The notes below the pieces were generated by a model. The model was not told the DNA's origin, searched no databases, and was given only the letters and a program-made list of their open reading frames with translations. From Agrobacterium tumefaciens (GTDB lineage Bacteria > Pseudomonadota > Alphaproteobacteria > Rhizobiales > Rhizobiaceae): a stretch of 64,000 nucleotides of DNA. The position numbers were made by a program, and so were the translations under genes. Each line of letters begins with the position of its first letter. The first letter of the stretch is position 1. Shown in pieces: positions 6,409-14,461 of the stretch. The DNA is taken from assembly GCF_005221325.1 (NCBI RefSeq), contig NZ_CP039889.1, forward strand, positions 434,001 to 498,000. The letters are read 5' to 3'.

Positions 6409-8240
6409 CAGGCGACGAGATGGCCGGGCGAGACTTCGCGATACTCACGCGGCTTCACGACATAATCGACCGCTCGGATCGGGCTTTTCAGCTCGTCATT
6501 CGCCGCACCGCGCCTTGTGTTGCGGCGGTCCGGGTCCGGCACCGGCACGGCGGCCATCAGCTTGCGGGTATAGTCGTGCTGCGGATTGTCGAAAACGGCA
6601 GCACGCGGGCCGATTTCGACGATCTCACCGAGATACATCACCGCCACCCGGTGGCTGACGCGTTCCACCACAGCCATGTCATGGGATATGAACAGGAAGG
6701 CAAGATCGAGACTTTGCTGCAGATCCAGCATCAGGTTGATGACCTGCGCCTTGATCGAGACATCCAGCGCCGAGACGCTTTCATCGGCGACGATGACCTT
6801 CGGCTGCAGCGCCAGCGCGCGGGCAATGCAGATGCGCTGGCGTTGGCCACCGGAAAACTCGTGCGGGTAACGCGCCGCCATATCCGGCGAGAGACCGACC
6901 TTTTCCAGCATGTCGGCCACTACCTCCTTCGCCTCGCGGGCGCTGCCCATGCGATGCTCCAGAAACGGCTCGGCAAGCGCCGCACCCACTGTCATGCGCG
7001 GGTTGAGCGAGGCGAAAGGGTCCTGAAAGATCATCTGCACCGTCTTGCGCATTTCGCGCATGCCCATCTTGTCGAGGGCGAGAATATTCTCGCCGTTCAC
7101 CACCACCGAACCGGCATCCGGCTCGATCAGCCGCATGATGGCACGACCGGTGGTCGACTTGCCGCAGCCGCTCTCGCCCACCAGCGATAGAGTCTCCCCG
7201 GCCCTCAGATCGAAGGACACATTCTCCACCGCGTGGACGCGGCCGCTGAGCCGTCCCAGCAGGCCGGAGTGAATGTCGAAACGCTTGGTCAGACCCTCCA
7301 CCTTCAGCACCGGCTGGGCGCTGACATCAACGGTATCGGCCGGGCGTGCCGGTTCCTGCGTTTCCCCCGTGGTGGTGTTGACGATGGGAAACCGGAGTGG
7401 CCTTTCCTCGCCCTTCATCGACCCCAGAACCGGAACGGCGGACAGAAGCGCCCGGGTATAGGGATGTTTGCCGCGATGGAAGATATCTGCCGTCGCGCCC
7501 ACTTCCACCTGCTCGCCACGATACATGACGACGGTACGGTCGGCGATCTCAGCCACCACGCCCATATCGTGGGTGATGAACAGGACGGAGGTGCCCTCCT
7601 CTTCCTGAAGCGTCTTGATGAGGTCGAGAATCTGGCCCTGAATGGTCACATCGAGCGCCGTCGTCGGCTCGTCGGCGATCAGGAGCGTCGGCCGGGAAGC
7701 GAGCGCCATGGCAATCATCACGCGCTGACGCATGCCGCCGGAAAAGCGGTGCGGATATTCATCGAAACGCGAGGCGGCGGAGGGGATGCGGACCTTTTCC
7801 AGCAGGCGGATCGTCTCGGCCCGCGCATCCACTTTCGACATCGGCTGATGGCACAGCAGGGCTTCGGAAATCTGGTCGCCGATGGTGAACAGCGGATTGA
7901 GGCTGGTCATCGGCTCCTGAAAGATCATCGCCACCTCATTGCCCCGCACCCGCCGCATGGCGTCCTCGGAAAGCGAGAGCAGGTTGCGACCGCCGAGCAG
8001 GATTTCACCCTGAACCCTGCTGCTTTCCCGATCCAGCAGTCGCATGATGGAAAGCGATGTCACGCTTTTGCCCGACCCGCTTTCACCGACGATCGCAACC
8101 GTCTCGCCCGGCCCGACATCAAAGGAAATATCACGCACCACGGGTTTCCAGCCGCCATCCACGTGAAAGGACGTGGTGAGATTGCGGACGGAAAGCACGG
8201 CATCTTCTACACTAAGCGGTACTGCCTGCGGCATGGTCAT
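6405..8240 (-). CDS. Dipeptide/oligopeptide ABC transporter, fused double ATPase (GsiA-like)
   Basis: A 611-residue protein with two complete ABC domains in tandem. The N-terminal half has Walker A 'GESGSGKS', signature 'FSGGMRQRVMIAMAL' and Walker B 'LLIADEPTTALD'. The C-terminal half has 'GESGCGKS', 'FSGGQRQRICIARAL' and 'VIVADESVSALD'. The Walker B glutamate of the second half is present in 'ADES'. It powers the DppB/DppC-type permeases encoded at 12.4-14.2 kb. The start at 8240 has AAGGGA eight bases upstream; a longer in-frame start would put that site inside the gene. It is the last gene of the leftward catabolic set, separated from the SelA-like gene by a 120-base palindromic element. 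Confidence 0.92.
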   Translation of the reverse strand: MTMPQAVPLSVEDAVLSVRNLTTSFHVDGGWKPVVRDISFDVGPGETVAIVGESGSGKSVTSLSIMRLLDRESSRVQGEILLGGRNLLSLSEDAMRRVRGNEVAMIFQEPMTSLNPLFTIGDQISEALLCHQPMSKVDARAETIRLLEKVRIPSAASRFDEYPHRFSGGMRQRVMIAMALASRPTLLIADEPTTALDVTIQGQILDLIKTLQEEEGTSVLFITHDMGVVAEIADRTVVMYRGEQVEVGATADIFHRGKHPYTRALLSAVPVLGSMKGEERPLRFPIVNTTTGETQEPARPADTVDVSAQPVLKVEGLTKRFDIHSGLLGRLSGRVHAVENVSFDLRAGETLSLVGESGCGKSTTGRAIMRLIEPDAGSVVVNGENILALDKMGMREMRKTVQMIFQDPFASLNPRMTVGAALAEPFLEHRMGSAREAKEVVADMLEKVGLSPDMAARYPHEFSGGQRQRICIARALALQPKVIVADESVSALDVSIKAQVINLMLDLQQSLDLAFLFISHDMAVVERVSHRVAVMYLGEIVEIGPRAAVFDNPQHDYTRKLMAAVPVPDPDRRNTRRGAANDELKSPIRAVDYVVKPREYREVSPGHLVAC

Positions 8241-8294
8241 GATCGTTCCCTTCTTTTCTTCTCGTTTGAACTCAGGCACGGCGTGGCGGCTTGT

Positions 8295-8417
8295 TTCTTC
8301 TCCCCGCCGGGGAGAAGGTGGCCCGAAGGGTCGGATGAGGGGGCAACGTCAGCGATTGACAGCACCCTTGCCCCCTCATCCCGCTGCCGCGACCTTCTCC
8401 CCGGCGGGGAGAAGAAG
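8295..8417. repeat. Rhizobial intergenic palindromic element, about 120 bases
   Basis: Two inverted arms (about 8295-8346 and 8368-8417) share CTTCTCCCCGCCGGGGAGAA, then a variable middle and ATGAGGGGGCAA. Each arm also contains its own small palindrome. It fills the space between the SelA-like gene and the ABC ATPase gene, which read in the same direction, so it would be transcribed and fold into a long stem. The arms belong to a repeat type I recognise as frequent between genes in Rhizobiaceae. Roles in mRNA stability or partial termination are inferred. Confidence 0.75.
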
Positions 8418-8452
8418 CTCGCGGCACCCGCTCGTTCCATATGCAGTCGTTA

Positions 8453-9649
8453 TTAGTCCGGCCAGCGCAGCATGCCGTCGAAGCGGTGGCGGCTGCGGTC
8501 TTCGAACGGTGTAGCGATCACCTCGTTGGAGGCGCGCGCCTTATCCAGTTCTTCCGCCAGGCGGGAAGCCACGATGGTTTCCTGGCCGGGATGCAGGTTG
8601 CAGGGGTCGAGATAGAAATAACGGTGTTCAACCTCGTGATCGCGGGCAATGATCGGCGGATTGCCTCTGGCCAGCGCCGTCGTCAGGTCCCATGCCGTGA
8701 TATGCGCTTCTTCGGCATCGATGATGACGCGCAGCCGGTCGAGCGGATTGTTGGTCGGATCGGGCTCGATCAGCGCCGTCACGCCGGGGCGTCCGTCCAG
8801 CGTCTTTTTCCAGAGGTTGAGATAGCCGGTTTCGCGCTCGCGAATGCCGTCATGGTCACGCTTTTCCCAGGTTTCCAGCGCCGCCATGACGCCGTAAATG
8901 CTTTCCTTGCCGACCTTCATGCCGCGGCCGATGCCCATATTCTGGAGGAAAGCATTGCGCACCAGTTCCTTTTTGCCGGCGACGATGCCGGAAGTGGGAC
9001 CGCCAAGGAACTTGTGGCCGGAATAGAGGACAACATCCGCGCCCGTCGCCAGAAACAGCTCCAGGTCATATTCGGACGCCGCATCGACGATAACAGGCAC
9101 GCCCTTGGCGTGGGCAATCTCGACGAATTCGGAAAGGTGCAGCAGACCGTAATTCACCACATGGTGCGAGACGACATAAACCGCCGCAGCCGTCTTTTCG
9201 GTAATGGCGTTTTCCATGTGGAAACGATGGGTCGATGTCGCCTGGCCGACCAGCACCACCTTGCCGCCGCCGAGGCGGATTGCCTGATCCACCGGCGCGC
9301 CATAGCTCACCACATGCCCCATTTGCACCAGAACTTCGTTCTTCTCAGGCGCGACATCGGGCAGCTTTTCGATGGCCAGCAGATTATTGCCGGTAATGGC
9401 GCCCGCCACCGCAAGGCTGATGCCGGAGGAACAGGACGCCGTGACGAAACCAGCCTCGCCGCCCGTCAGCCTCGCGATGATCGCGCTTGCCTTGCGTTGC
9501 AGATCATTGATCTCGACGAATTGCGGCAGGATGGCCGCCATGGCCTGCACGGCCTCGGGAACGACAATCGACGCGCCGAGCGAGGTCATGGTGCCCGAGA
9601 CGTTGATGACCGGGCGAAGGCCGATCCTGCTTCTGATATCCTCGGTCAT
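8453..9649 (-). CDS. SelA-like PLP-dependent enzyme (COG3964-associated type)
   Basis: A 398-residue fold-type I PLP protein of the SelA-like group: '[18 protein letters not shown]', '[20 protein letters not shown]' and '[12 protein letters not shown]' with the PLP-nitrogen aspartate near residue 189. The PLP lysine is in '[16 protein letters not shown]', near residue 213. Relatives include D-glucosaminate-6-phosphate ammonia-lyase and proteins encoded beside COG3964 amidohydrolases, as here. A beta-elimination or deamination reaction on the product of the amidohydrolase is likely, and the RidA partner fits, since RidA proteins hydrolyse enamine/imine products. Start ATG 9649 has AGGAGA seven bases upstream. 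Divergent from the IclR gene. Substrate unknown. Confidence 0.85.
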   Translation of the reverse strand: MTEDIRSRIGLRPVINVSGTMTSLGASIVVPEAVQAMAAILPQFVEINDLQRKASAIIARLTGGEAGFVTASCSSGISLAVAGAITGNNLLAIEKLPDVAPEKNEVLVQMGHVVSYGAPVDQAIRLGGGKVVLVGQATSTHRFHMENAITEKTAAAVYVVSHHVVNYGLLHLSEFVEIAHAKGVPVIVDAASEYDLELFLATGADVVLYSGHKFLGGPTSGIVAGKKELVRNAFLQNMGIGRGMKVGKESIYGVMAALETWEKRDHDGIRERETGYLNLWKKTLDGRPGVTALIEPDPTNNPLDRLRVIIDAEEAHITAWDLTTALARGNPPIIARDHEVEHRYFYLDPCNLHPGQETIVASRLAEELDKARASNEVIATPFEDRSRHRFDGMLRWPD

Positions 9650-9688
9650 GTCTTTCTCCTGTCTTTGCGATGCGATAGGCATCGACAT

Positions 9689-9704
9689 ATATGCCATAAT
9701 AATG
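9689..9704 (-). promoter_or_regulatory. Candidate IclR-regulator box 1
   Basis: Read on the minus strand this is CATTATTATGGCATAT. It matches 14 of 16 positions of the sequence upstream of the binding-protein gene (16026-16041). It lies in the divergent region between the SelA-like gene and the IclR gene, overlapping the expected promoters. Operator function is inferred from the shared sequence and context. Confidence 0.45.
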
Positions 9705-9737
9705 TAATAGCTTCTCAAAACCGATGAGGAGCCAAAA

Positions 9738-10574
9738 TTGGACGCCCATAGACTGGACGAAATGCCTTCAACCGCCGTGTCTCCCACGGAGGAAAATCCG
9801 GACGCGAAGACGGCCAAGCGCTCGCGCGTCAGCGGCATCGACCGTGCGCTTCAGGTTATTGATTACCTTTACGAAACCGGATCGCCAGCCGGCGCTTACG
9901 CGATTGCCAAGGCGATTAAGGCGCCGCTTTCCACCGTCTATGTGATCATTGACGATCTCGTCGAAAAGAACATGCTGGCGCGCAACGCCGATGGCAACAT
10001 CTGGCTCGGCGCGCGGCTTTACCATTATGGCCTTGCTTATGCCCGCTCGCTGGATTTCATGGGTGTCGCCACCCACGAAATGCACGATCTGTGCCGCCAT
10101 GCGGGCGAGACCGTGCAGCTTTGCGGCCGCGATGGCGACCATATGCTGGTGCTTGCCATGGCCGATGGTCCGAGCCATTTTCAGGTCGCATCGCGCGTCG
10201 GCACCCGCGTTCCCCTGAACTGGACGGCGTCGGGCCGCCTGCTCGTCGGTCATTTGCCGGAGGCGGAGCGTGTCGAACTGTTCAAGCGCTGCGCCCGCAC
10301 CTCGCCCACCGGCCGCGCGGAAATCAACCCGGAGACCCTGTCGCAATCGGCAGGCGCCGCTTTCCATGACCGGCTGTCGATACAGGTCGCCGAATCCGAT
10401 TACGCCGTCGCCTGCATCGCCTCGCCGATCTGCGATAACAGGGGCGAATGCGTTGCGACGATTTCCATCGTGCTGCCGGAACAGAAGGTGCTGGCGGACG
10501 AAAACCATTACACCGAACAGGTCAGGGTCTCGGCGGAACGGATCGAAAAGCTGATGGGCTGGCGCAACCACTGA
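9738..10574 (+). CDS. IclR-family transcriptional regulator
   Basis: A 278-residue regulator with an N-terminal winged helix ('[20 protein letters not shown]', '[19 protein letters not shown]') and a C-terminal effector domain ('[20 protein letters not shown]', '[20 protein letters not shown]'). IclR effector domains bind small carboxylates or their derivatives. The start is TTG 9738 because GAGGAG at 9725-9730 is correctly spaced for it, whereas the next ATG at 9762 has no such site. It is divergent from the SelA-like gene and convergent with RidA, in the middle of the transport and catabolism genes, so it very probably controls them. Confidence 0.9.
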   Translation: MDAHRLDEMPSTAVSPTEENPDAKTAKRSRVSGIDRALQVIDYLYETGSPAGAYAIAKAIKAPLSTVYVIIDDLVEKNMLARNADGNIWLGARLYHYGLAYARSLDFMGVATHEMHDLCRHAGETVQLCGRDGDHMLVLAMADGPSHFQVASRVGTRVPLNWTASGRLLVGHLPEAERVELFKRCARTSPTGRAEINPETLSQSAGAAFHDRLSIQVAESDYAVACIASPICDNRGECVATISIVLPEQKVLADENHYTEQVRVSAERIEKLMGWRNH

Positions 10575-10580
10575 ATAGCC

Positions 10581-11075
10581 TCAACCTTTGAGCGCGACGA
10601 TCGCTTCGATCTCAACGGTGATGTTGCCCGGCAATGAGCCGAAACCCACGGCGGAGCGGGCATGTTGCCCCGCATCGCCGAACACATCGATGAAGAGATC
10701 GGAGCAGCCATTGATAACGCTCGGATGATCGCGGAAATCGCTGACGGCATTGACCATGCCGAGCAGCTTGACGACTTTTTTCACACGCGACAGATCACCC
10801 AGCGCTTCATGCATGACGGCAAGCAGATTGATGCCGGTGAGACGCGCATGATTATAGGCCTCTTCCAGCCCGATTTCCGCGCCCACCTTGCCGGCATAGA
10901 GACGGCCGTTTTCTTCCCGCGGCCCCTGGCCCGAGAGATAAAGCATGTTGCCTTCCACCACATGGGTGACGAAATTGGCAATTGGCGGCGGCGGCGGCGG
11001 CAGGGAGATGCCGAGCGCAGCGAGCCGGTCATAGGGCGAAAGGTGCCCTTCTGCATCAAGCGAAGACTGTTTCAC
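10581..11075 (-). CDS. RidA-family protein (YjgF/YER057c/UK114)
   Basis: A 164-residue cytoplasmic protein with a RidA core: 'NMLYLSGQGPREENGRLYAG', 'DLSRVKKVVKLLGMVNA' and, near the C-terminus, 'ARSAVGFGSLPGNITVEIEA', holding the conserved substrate-carboxylate arginine (ARS) and downstream glutamate. RidA trimers hydrolyse reactive enamines/imines formed by PLP enzymes to keto acids and ammonia. About 25 residues precede the core, including a proline run ('LPPPPPPIA'). The start is GTG 11075 with GAGGA upstream. It follows the amidohydrolase gene in the same direction, which places it next to the SelA-like PLP enzyme in function. Confidence 0.88.
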   Translation of the reverse strand: MKQSSLDAEGHLSPYDRLAALGISLPPPPPPIANFVTHVVEGNMLYLSGQGPREENGRLYAGKVGAEIGLEEAYNHARLTGINLLAVMHEALGDLSRVKKVVKLLGMVNAVSDFRDHPSVINGCSDLFIDVFGDAGQHARSAVGFGSLPGNITVEIEAIVALKG

Positions 11076-11156
11076 GCGAATTCCTCATAATGCCGGGACG
11101 GGTATCCCGTAATGTCTGCGGAAGGCGGAGGGTATGCCCCGCCATTCCATTCGGGT

Positions 11157-12380
11157 TCAGCGCCAGGAATAACCATGGCTGTGGCGCACCAGCTTGCGCG
11201 CCCTTGGAATATAACGGCTGGCGGCAATCGCCTCGGCACCGATGACCGCGTAACGCGGCTCGAACAGACGCGTCAGGCGCGCCACATCGCCATTTGAATC
11301 GGTCGCTTCCAGATCGGAATCCACGAGATCGAAAATGGTGAAGTCGGCGCGCTGGCCAACATCGAGACGGTTTTCCATATCGAGGCGGATGACGGAGGCC
11401 GGATTGCGGGTAACGGCCTCGACGACATTTTCGAAGGGCATATCAACCGACAGGAGCTTCGACATGGTCGTCGCCAGATCCCAGACCGGGAAATTCATCG
11501 AATGGCCATGCAAATCCGTCGAGATCGAGAAGGGCAACAGGCCGCGTGCAATCGCCGCTTCCGCCACCTTGAAGGAGAAGGAGGCGCCGCCATGGCCGAT
11601 ATCCAGCCGGATGCCTTCACCGGCGCAGCGTTCGGCAAGGTTGAACAGGTCCTCGTCTTCCATGATGCTGGAGCCCGACTTGCCGTTGAAGCAATGGGTC
11701 ACGACATCACCGGGGCCGAGGATTTCCAGCACCTCGTCATAGAGTGCCGGCGGTTCGCCCACATGCACCATCATCGGCACTTTCAGGATCTTGGCGATCT
11801 TCTTGCCGAGCTTGACCGGCGTTACACCCCAGGAGCCGGTGATGACATGGCTCGCCCGCACCTTCAGGCCGACAATATGCTCGCTGTTTTCGGCGTAACA
11901 TTCGAGGATACGATCGAGGTCGATATCCTTGATGTCGCGCAGTTCCGGCACCCGGTTGCAGGCGACAAGGCCGATGGAACCGAGATTGAGGAAGGCCTTG
12001 ATGCGCTCTCTCGAAGGTTCGATGATATATTCGCGGAAACCATGGAAATTCGCCTCGCCAGCCGAACCGGCATCCACCAACGTGGTCACGCCACGCTCCG
12101 CGCCGCATTCGGAGGGACGAATGGAGATATCGGTGCCGCCATGCCAGATATGCACATGCAAATCGACCCAGCCGGGCGAAATGAAGGCGCCCTTGGCATC
12201 GATACGCTGCGCATCCGCAGGCGCCTGCAGGGCAGAGCCAACGGCTGCGATCTTGCCGTCGCCGCCGATCAGAATATCGGTCGGGGCATGTGACGCACCC
12301 TTTCCGAAACCGACGGGTTTGACATTGGTGAGAAGAATGGGAGCTTGAAAAGGCGTTTTTGCCTGTTCGCCGGACGACAT
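11157..12380 (-). CDS. COG3964 amidohydrolase (Atu3266-like; not a dihydroorotase)
   Basis: A 407-residue metal-dependent amidohydrolase. The TIM-barrel metal ligands are visible: H75 and H77 in 'DLHVHIWHGG', the carboxylated lysine K173 in 'GLKVRASH', H206 in 'MMVHVGEP', H229 in 'VVTHCFNG' and D289 in 'ISTDLHGHS'. COG3964 proteins were long mislabelled dihydroorotases. From the literature I recall that the Agrobacterium member Atu3266 hydrolyses acetyl-(R)-mandelate and similar alpha-acyloxy acids, with the natural substrate unknown. Start ATG 12380 has AAGGGA upstream and lies two bases after the permease stop. With a peptide-type importer, SelA-like enzyme and RidA, it probably opens an acylated amino or hydroxy acid after uptake. 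Confidence 0.87.
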   Translation of the reverse strand: MSSGEQAKTPFQAPILLTNVKPVGFGKGASHAPTDILIGGDGKIAAVGSALQAPADAQRIDAKGAFISPGWVDLHVHIWHGGTDISIRPSECGAERGVTTLVDAGSAGEANFHGFREYIIEPSRERIKAFLNLGSIGLVACNRVPELRDIKDIDLDRILECYAENSEHIVGLKVRASHVITGSWGVTPVKLGKKIAKILKVPMMVHVGEPPALYDEVLEILGPGDVVTHCFNGKSGSSIMEDEDLFNLAERCAGEGIRLDIGHGGASFSFKVAEAAIARGLLPFSISTDLHGHSMNFPVWDLATTMSKLLSVDMPFENVVEAVTRNPASVIRLDMENRLDVGQRADFTIFDLVDSDLEATDSNGDVARLTRLFEPRYAVIGAEAIAASRYIPRARKLVRHSHGYSWR

Positions 12381-12381
12381 A

Positions 12382-13257
12382 TTACAAATCCCTTCGCAGT
12401 CTTGGATCGAGCATGTCCCGCAGCCCGTCGCCGACCATTTGCAGCGACAGCACGGAAAGAATGATGGCAAAGCCGGGGAAATAGGTCATCCAGTCAGCCT
12501 GGCCGATATATTGGCGGCCTGCCGAGATCATGGTTCCCCAGGTGGGTATTTCGGGGCTGACACCGAGCCCCAGAAACGAAAGCCCCGCCTCGGCCAGCAT
12601 GGCGCTGGCGAAAAGGAAGGTGCATTGCACGAGGATGGGCGAGACCAGATTGCGCAGCACATGCCGCGTCATGATGTGGAAGGTGGAAATGCCAAGCGCC
12701 TTCGCCGCCTCCACATAGGGCAACTCACGGATCACCAGTGTCGAGGCGCGCACGATGCGGGCAAGGCGCGGCGAATAAACGACTGCAAGCGCGATGATGA
12801 CAGTCGTCAGCGACGGGCCGAGTGCCGCGACCAGCGCAATGGCCAGCAGAATATCCGGAAATGCCATCATCGCATCGATCAGGCGCGCAATCGGCGTATC
12901 CAGCTTCTGGAAGAAGCCGGCAAGCAGGCCGAGCGTGATGCCGATGACCGACGAGAGAAAAACAACGGCCGCGCCAACCAGAAGCGACAGTCTTCCGGCA
13001 TAGATGGTGCGGGAAAACACATCGCGGCCAAATTCGTCGGTGCCGAACCAGTACAATTCGCTCGGCGGCTTCAGCCGGTTCACGATCGACAGTTTCGACG
13101 GCGAATAAGGCGCAATCATCGGCGCGAAAACCGCCAGCAGCACGAAGATGAAAAGCACGATGAGACCGGCAGCGACTGTCTTGCGTTTCAGGAGACGCCG
13201 AATGAACAGGATGGTCGGGTTGCGCGCCGGCGGGGTGGTGGAAACAATATTGGCCAT
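12382..13257 (-). CDS. ABC transporter permease, DppC type
   Basis: A 291-residue inner-membrane permease of the dipeptide/oligopeptide family. It has an N-terminal cytoplasmic stretch, a first helix ('VAAGLIVLFIFVLLAVFAPM') and a transport core with the ATPase-contact EAA loop 'VEAAKALGISTFHIMTRHVL'. It ends 'LQMVGDGLRDMLDPRLRRDL', the usual DppC tail. It pairs with the DppB-type permease whose TGA overlaps its ATG by one base (13257). The amidohydrolase begins two bases after its stop, so transporter and enzyme are made from one message. Confidence 0.93.
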   Translation of the reverse strand: MANIVSTTPPARNPTILFIRRLLKRKTVAAGLIVLFIFVLLAVFAPMIAPYSPSKLSIVNRLKPPSELYWFGTDEFGRDVFSRTIYAGRLSLLVGAAVVFLSSVIGITLGLLAGFFQKLDTPIARLIDAMMAFPDILLAIALVAALGPSLTTVIIALAVVYSPRLARIVRASTLVIRELPYVEAAKALGISTFHIMTRHVLRNLVSPILVQCTFLFASAMLAEAGLSFLGLGVSPEIPTWGTMISAGRQYIGQADWMTYFPGFAIILSVLSLQMVGDGLRDMLDPRLRRDL

Positions 13258-14198
13258 CAGTAACGAACCCTCGGATCGACCAGCAAATAGAGCATGTCGA
13301 TTGCAAAATTGATGAGCACGTAAAGCCCGGCGATGACGAGAAGCGCGCCCTGAATGACCGGATAATCACGCCGGAGCACGGCCGACACGACAAGATTGCC
13401 GACACCCGGCAGGCCGAAGACGGTTTCCGTGACGACAGCGCCGGAAATCAGCACTGCGGCGGTGAGGCCAAGCACGGTGAGAATGGGAATGAGCGCATTC
13501 TTCAGCGCATGTTTCATCACCACCCGGTGCTCCCTAACGCCCTTGGCTCTGGCGGTGCGGACATAATCGTCACCGAGAACATCCAGCATCGAGGCGCGGG
13601 TGAAGCGTAGAATGAGCGCTGAGGAAACGAGGCCGAGCGCAATCGCCGGCAACGTCAGGTGATACATGCGCTCAAGGAAGCTTGCGCCCGGACCGCCATA
13701 TCCCGACACCGGAAACAGATCGAGCCGGACGGCGAAGAACTGCATGAGGATGAGGCCGAGCCAGAAGCTCGGAATGCTCGCCGCCAGCATCGCAATGGTG
13801 GTCGCGGCTTGGTCCACGAAGGAACCGCGCCGGTAAGCGGCATAGATGCCGATGGGCAGTGCGATGACGCTGGCAATCAGCAGCGAAAAGATCGTCAGGA
13901 AAAAGGTTGGTTCCGCCCGGTCCAGCAGCGCCGATCCAACCGGCATGTTGAGAAAGATCGACTGGCCGAGATCGCCCTTCAGCAACTGGCCGATATAATA
14001 GACATATTGCACGCCGAGTGATTGATCGAGACCGAGGCGGGTGCGCAGCTCGGCAATATCCTGCGCCGAAGCATCCGGCCCCAGCATCACGGCGGCCGGA
14101 TCACCGGGGGTGACGCGCAGGATGACGAAAACGATGGTGACGACGAGGAACATCACCACGATCATTCCTGCAAGTCTTTGGAAAATATACCGTATCAC
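13257..14198 (-). CDS. ABC transporter permease, DppB type
   Basis: A 313-residue permease with the typical DppB N-terminus 'IRYIFQRLAGMIVVMFLVVT', followed by 'FVILRVTPGDPAAVMLGPDA', several hydrophobic helices and the EAA loop 'YVRTARAKGVREHRVVMKHA'. The C-terminus 'FAIDMLYLLVDPRVRY' is also typical. The start is GTG 14198 with a GGAG ten bases upstream. A palindromic repeat separates it from the upstream binding-protein gene. It forms the heterodimeric channel with the DppC-type protein. Confidence 0.93.
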   Translation of the reverse strand: MIRYIFQRLAGMIVVMFLVVTIVFVILRVTPGDPAAVMLGPDASAQDIAELRTRLGLDQSLGVQYVYYIGQLLKGDLGQSIFLNMPVGSALLDRAEPTFFLTIFSLLIASVIALPIGIYAAYRRGSFVDQAATTIAMLAASIPSFWLGLILMQFFAVRLDLFPVSGYGGPGASFLERMYHLTLPAIALGLVSSALILRFTRASMLDVLGDDYVRTARAKGVREHRVVMKHALKNALIPILTVLGLTAAVLISGAVVTETVFGLPGVGNLVVSAVLRRDYPVIQGALLVIAGLYVLINFAIDMLYLLVDPRVRY

Positions 14199-14277
14199 GT
14201 ATCAAGGCTCCGAAGCGTGTGATAGGCCGCGACCAGGCGACGGTTGAACTGAGTTAAAGATGGGTGCCGGCAATTCC

Positions 14278-14430
14278 GGCGCTCAGGATCGGGAAAAACG
14301 CTTACTTCCGTCATGCCGGACTTGATCCGGCATCCAGCCACCACGCGTCCGCGTGGTGAAAGAGTCCCTTGTGATCAAGGACTTGATCGCGCTGGATCCC
14401 GGCTCAAGGCCGGGATGACGGGTGCGGCTA
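14278..14430. repeat. Compound palindromic repeat between binding-protein and permease genes
   Basis: Outer arms at 14309-14337 and 14392-14420 are inverted copies matching at about 25 of 29 positions, of the 'CGTCATGCCGGACTTGATCC' type found widely between alphaproteobacterial genes. Inside lie two further hairpins: CCACGCG/CGCGTGG near 14341-14356 and CCTTG/CAAGG near 14367-14380. The whole can fold like a cloverleaf. It sits in the 263-base gap inside the leftward operon, just 3' of the binding-protein gene, where such structures often protect the upstream message. No gene is visible in this gap. Confidence 0.75.
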
Positions 14431-14461
14431 TAGCACCCAGCACCCCGAGACCAAGCTGATC

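Noticed and set aside
7233..8456. 407-codon plus-strand frame opposite the fused ABC ATPase
   Set aside because: His/Arg/Asp-rich antisense shadow; it also runs through the palindromic repeat. The opposite strand has intact Walker motifs.
11157..12380. Annotation as dihydroorotase
   Set aside because: COG3964 members are frequently labelled so, but the gene context has nothing to do with pyrimidine synthesis and the characterised Agrobacterium member is not a dihydroorotase.
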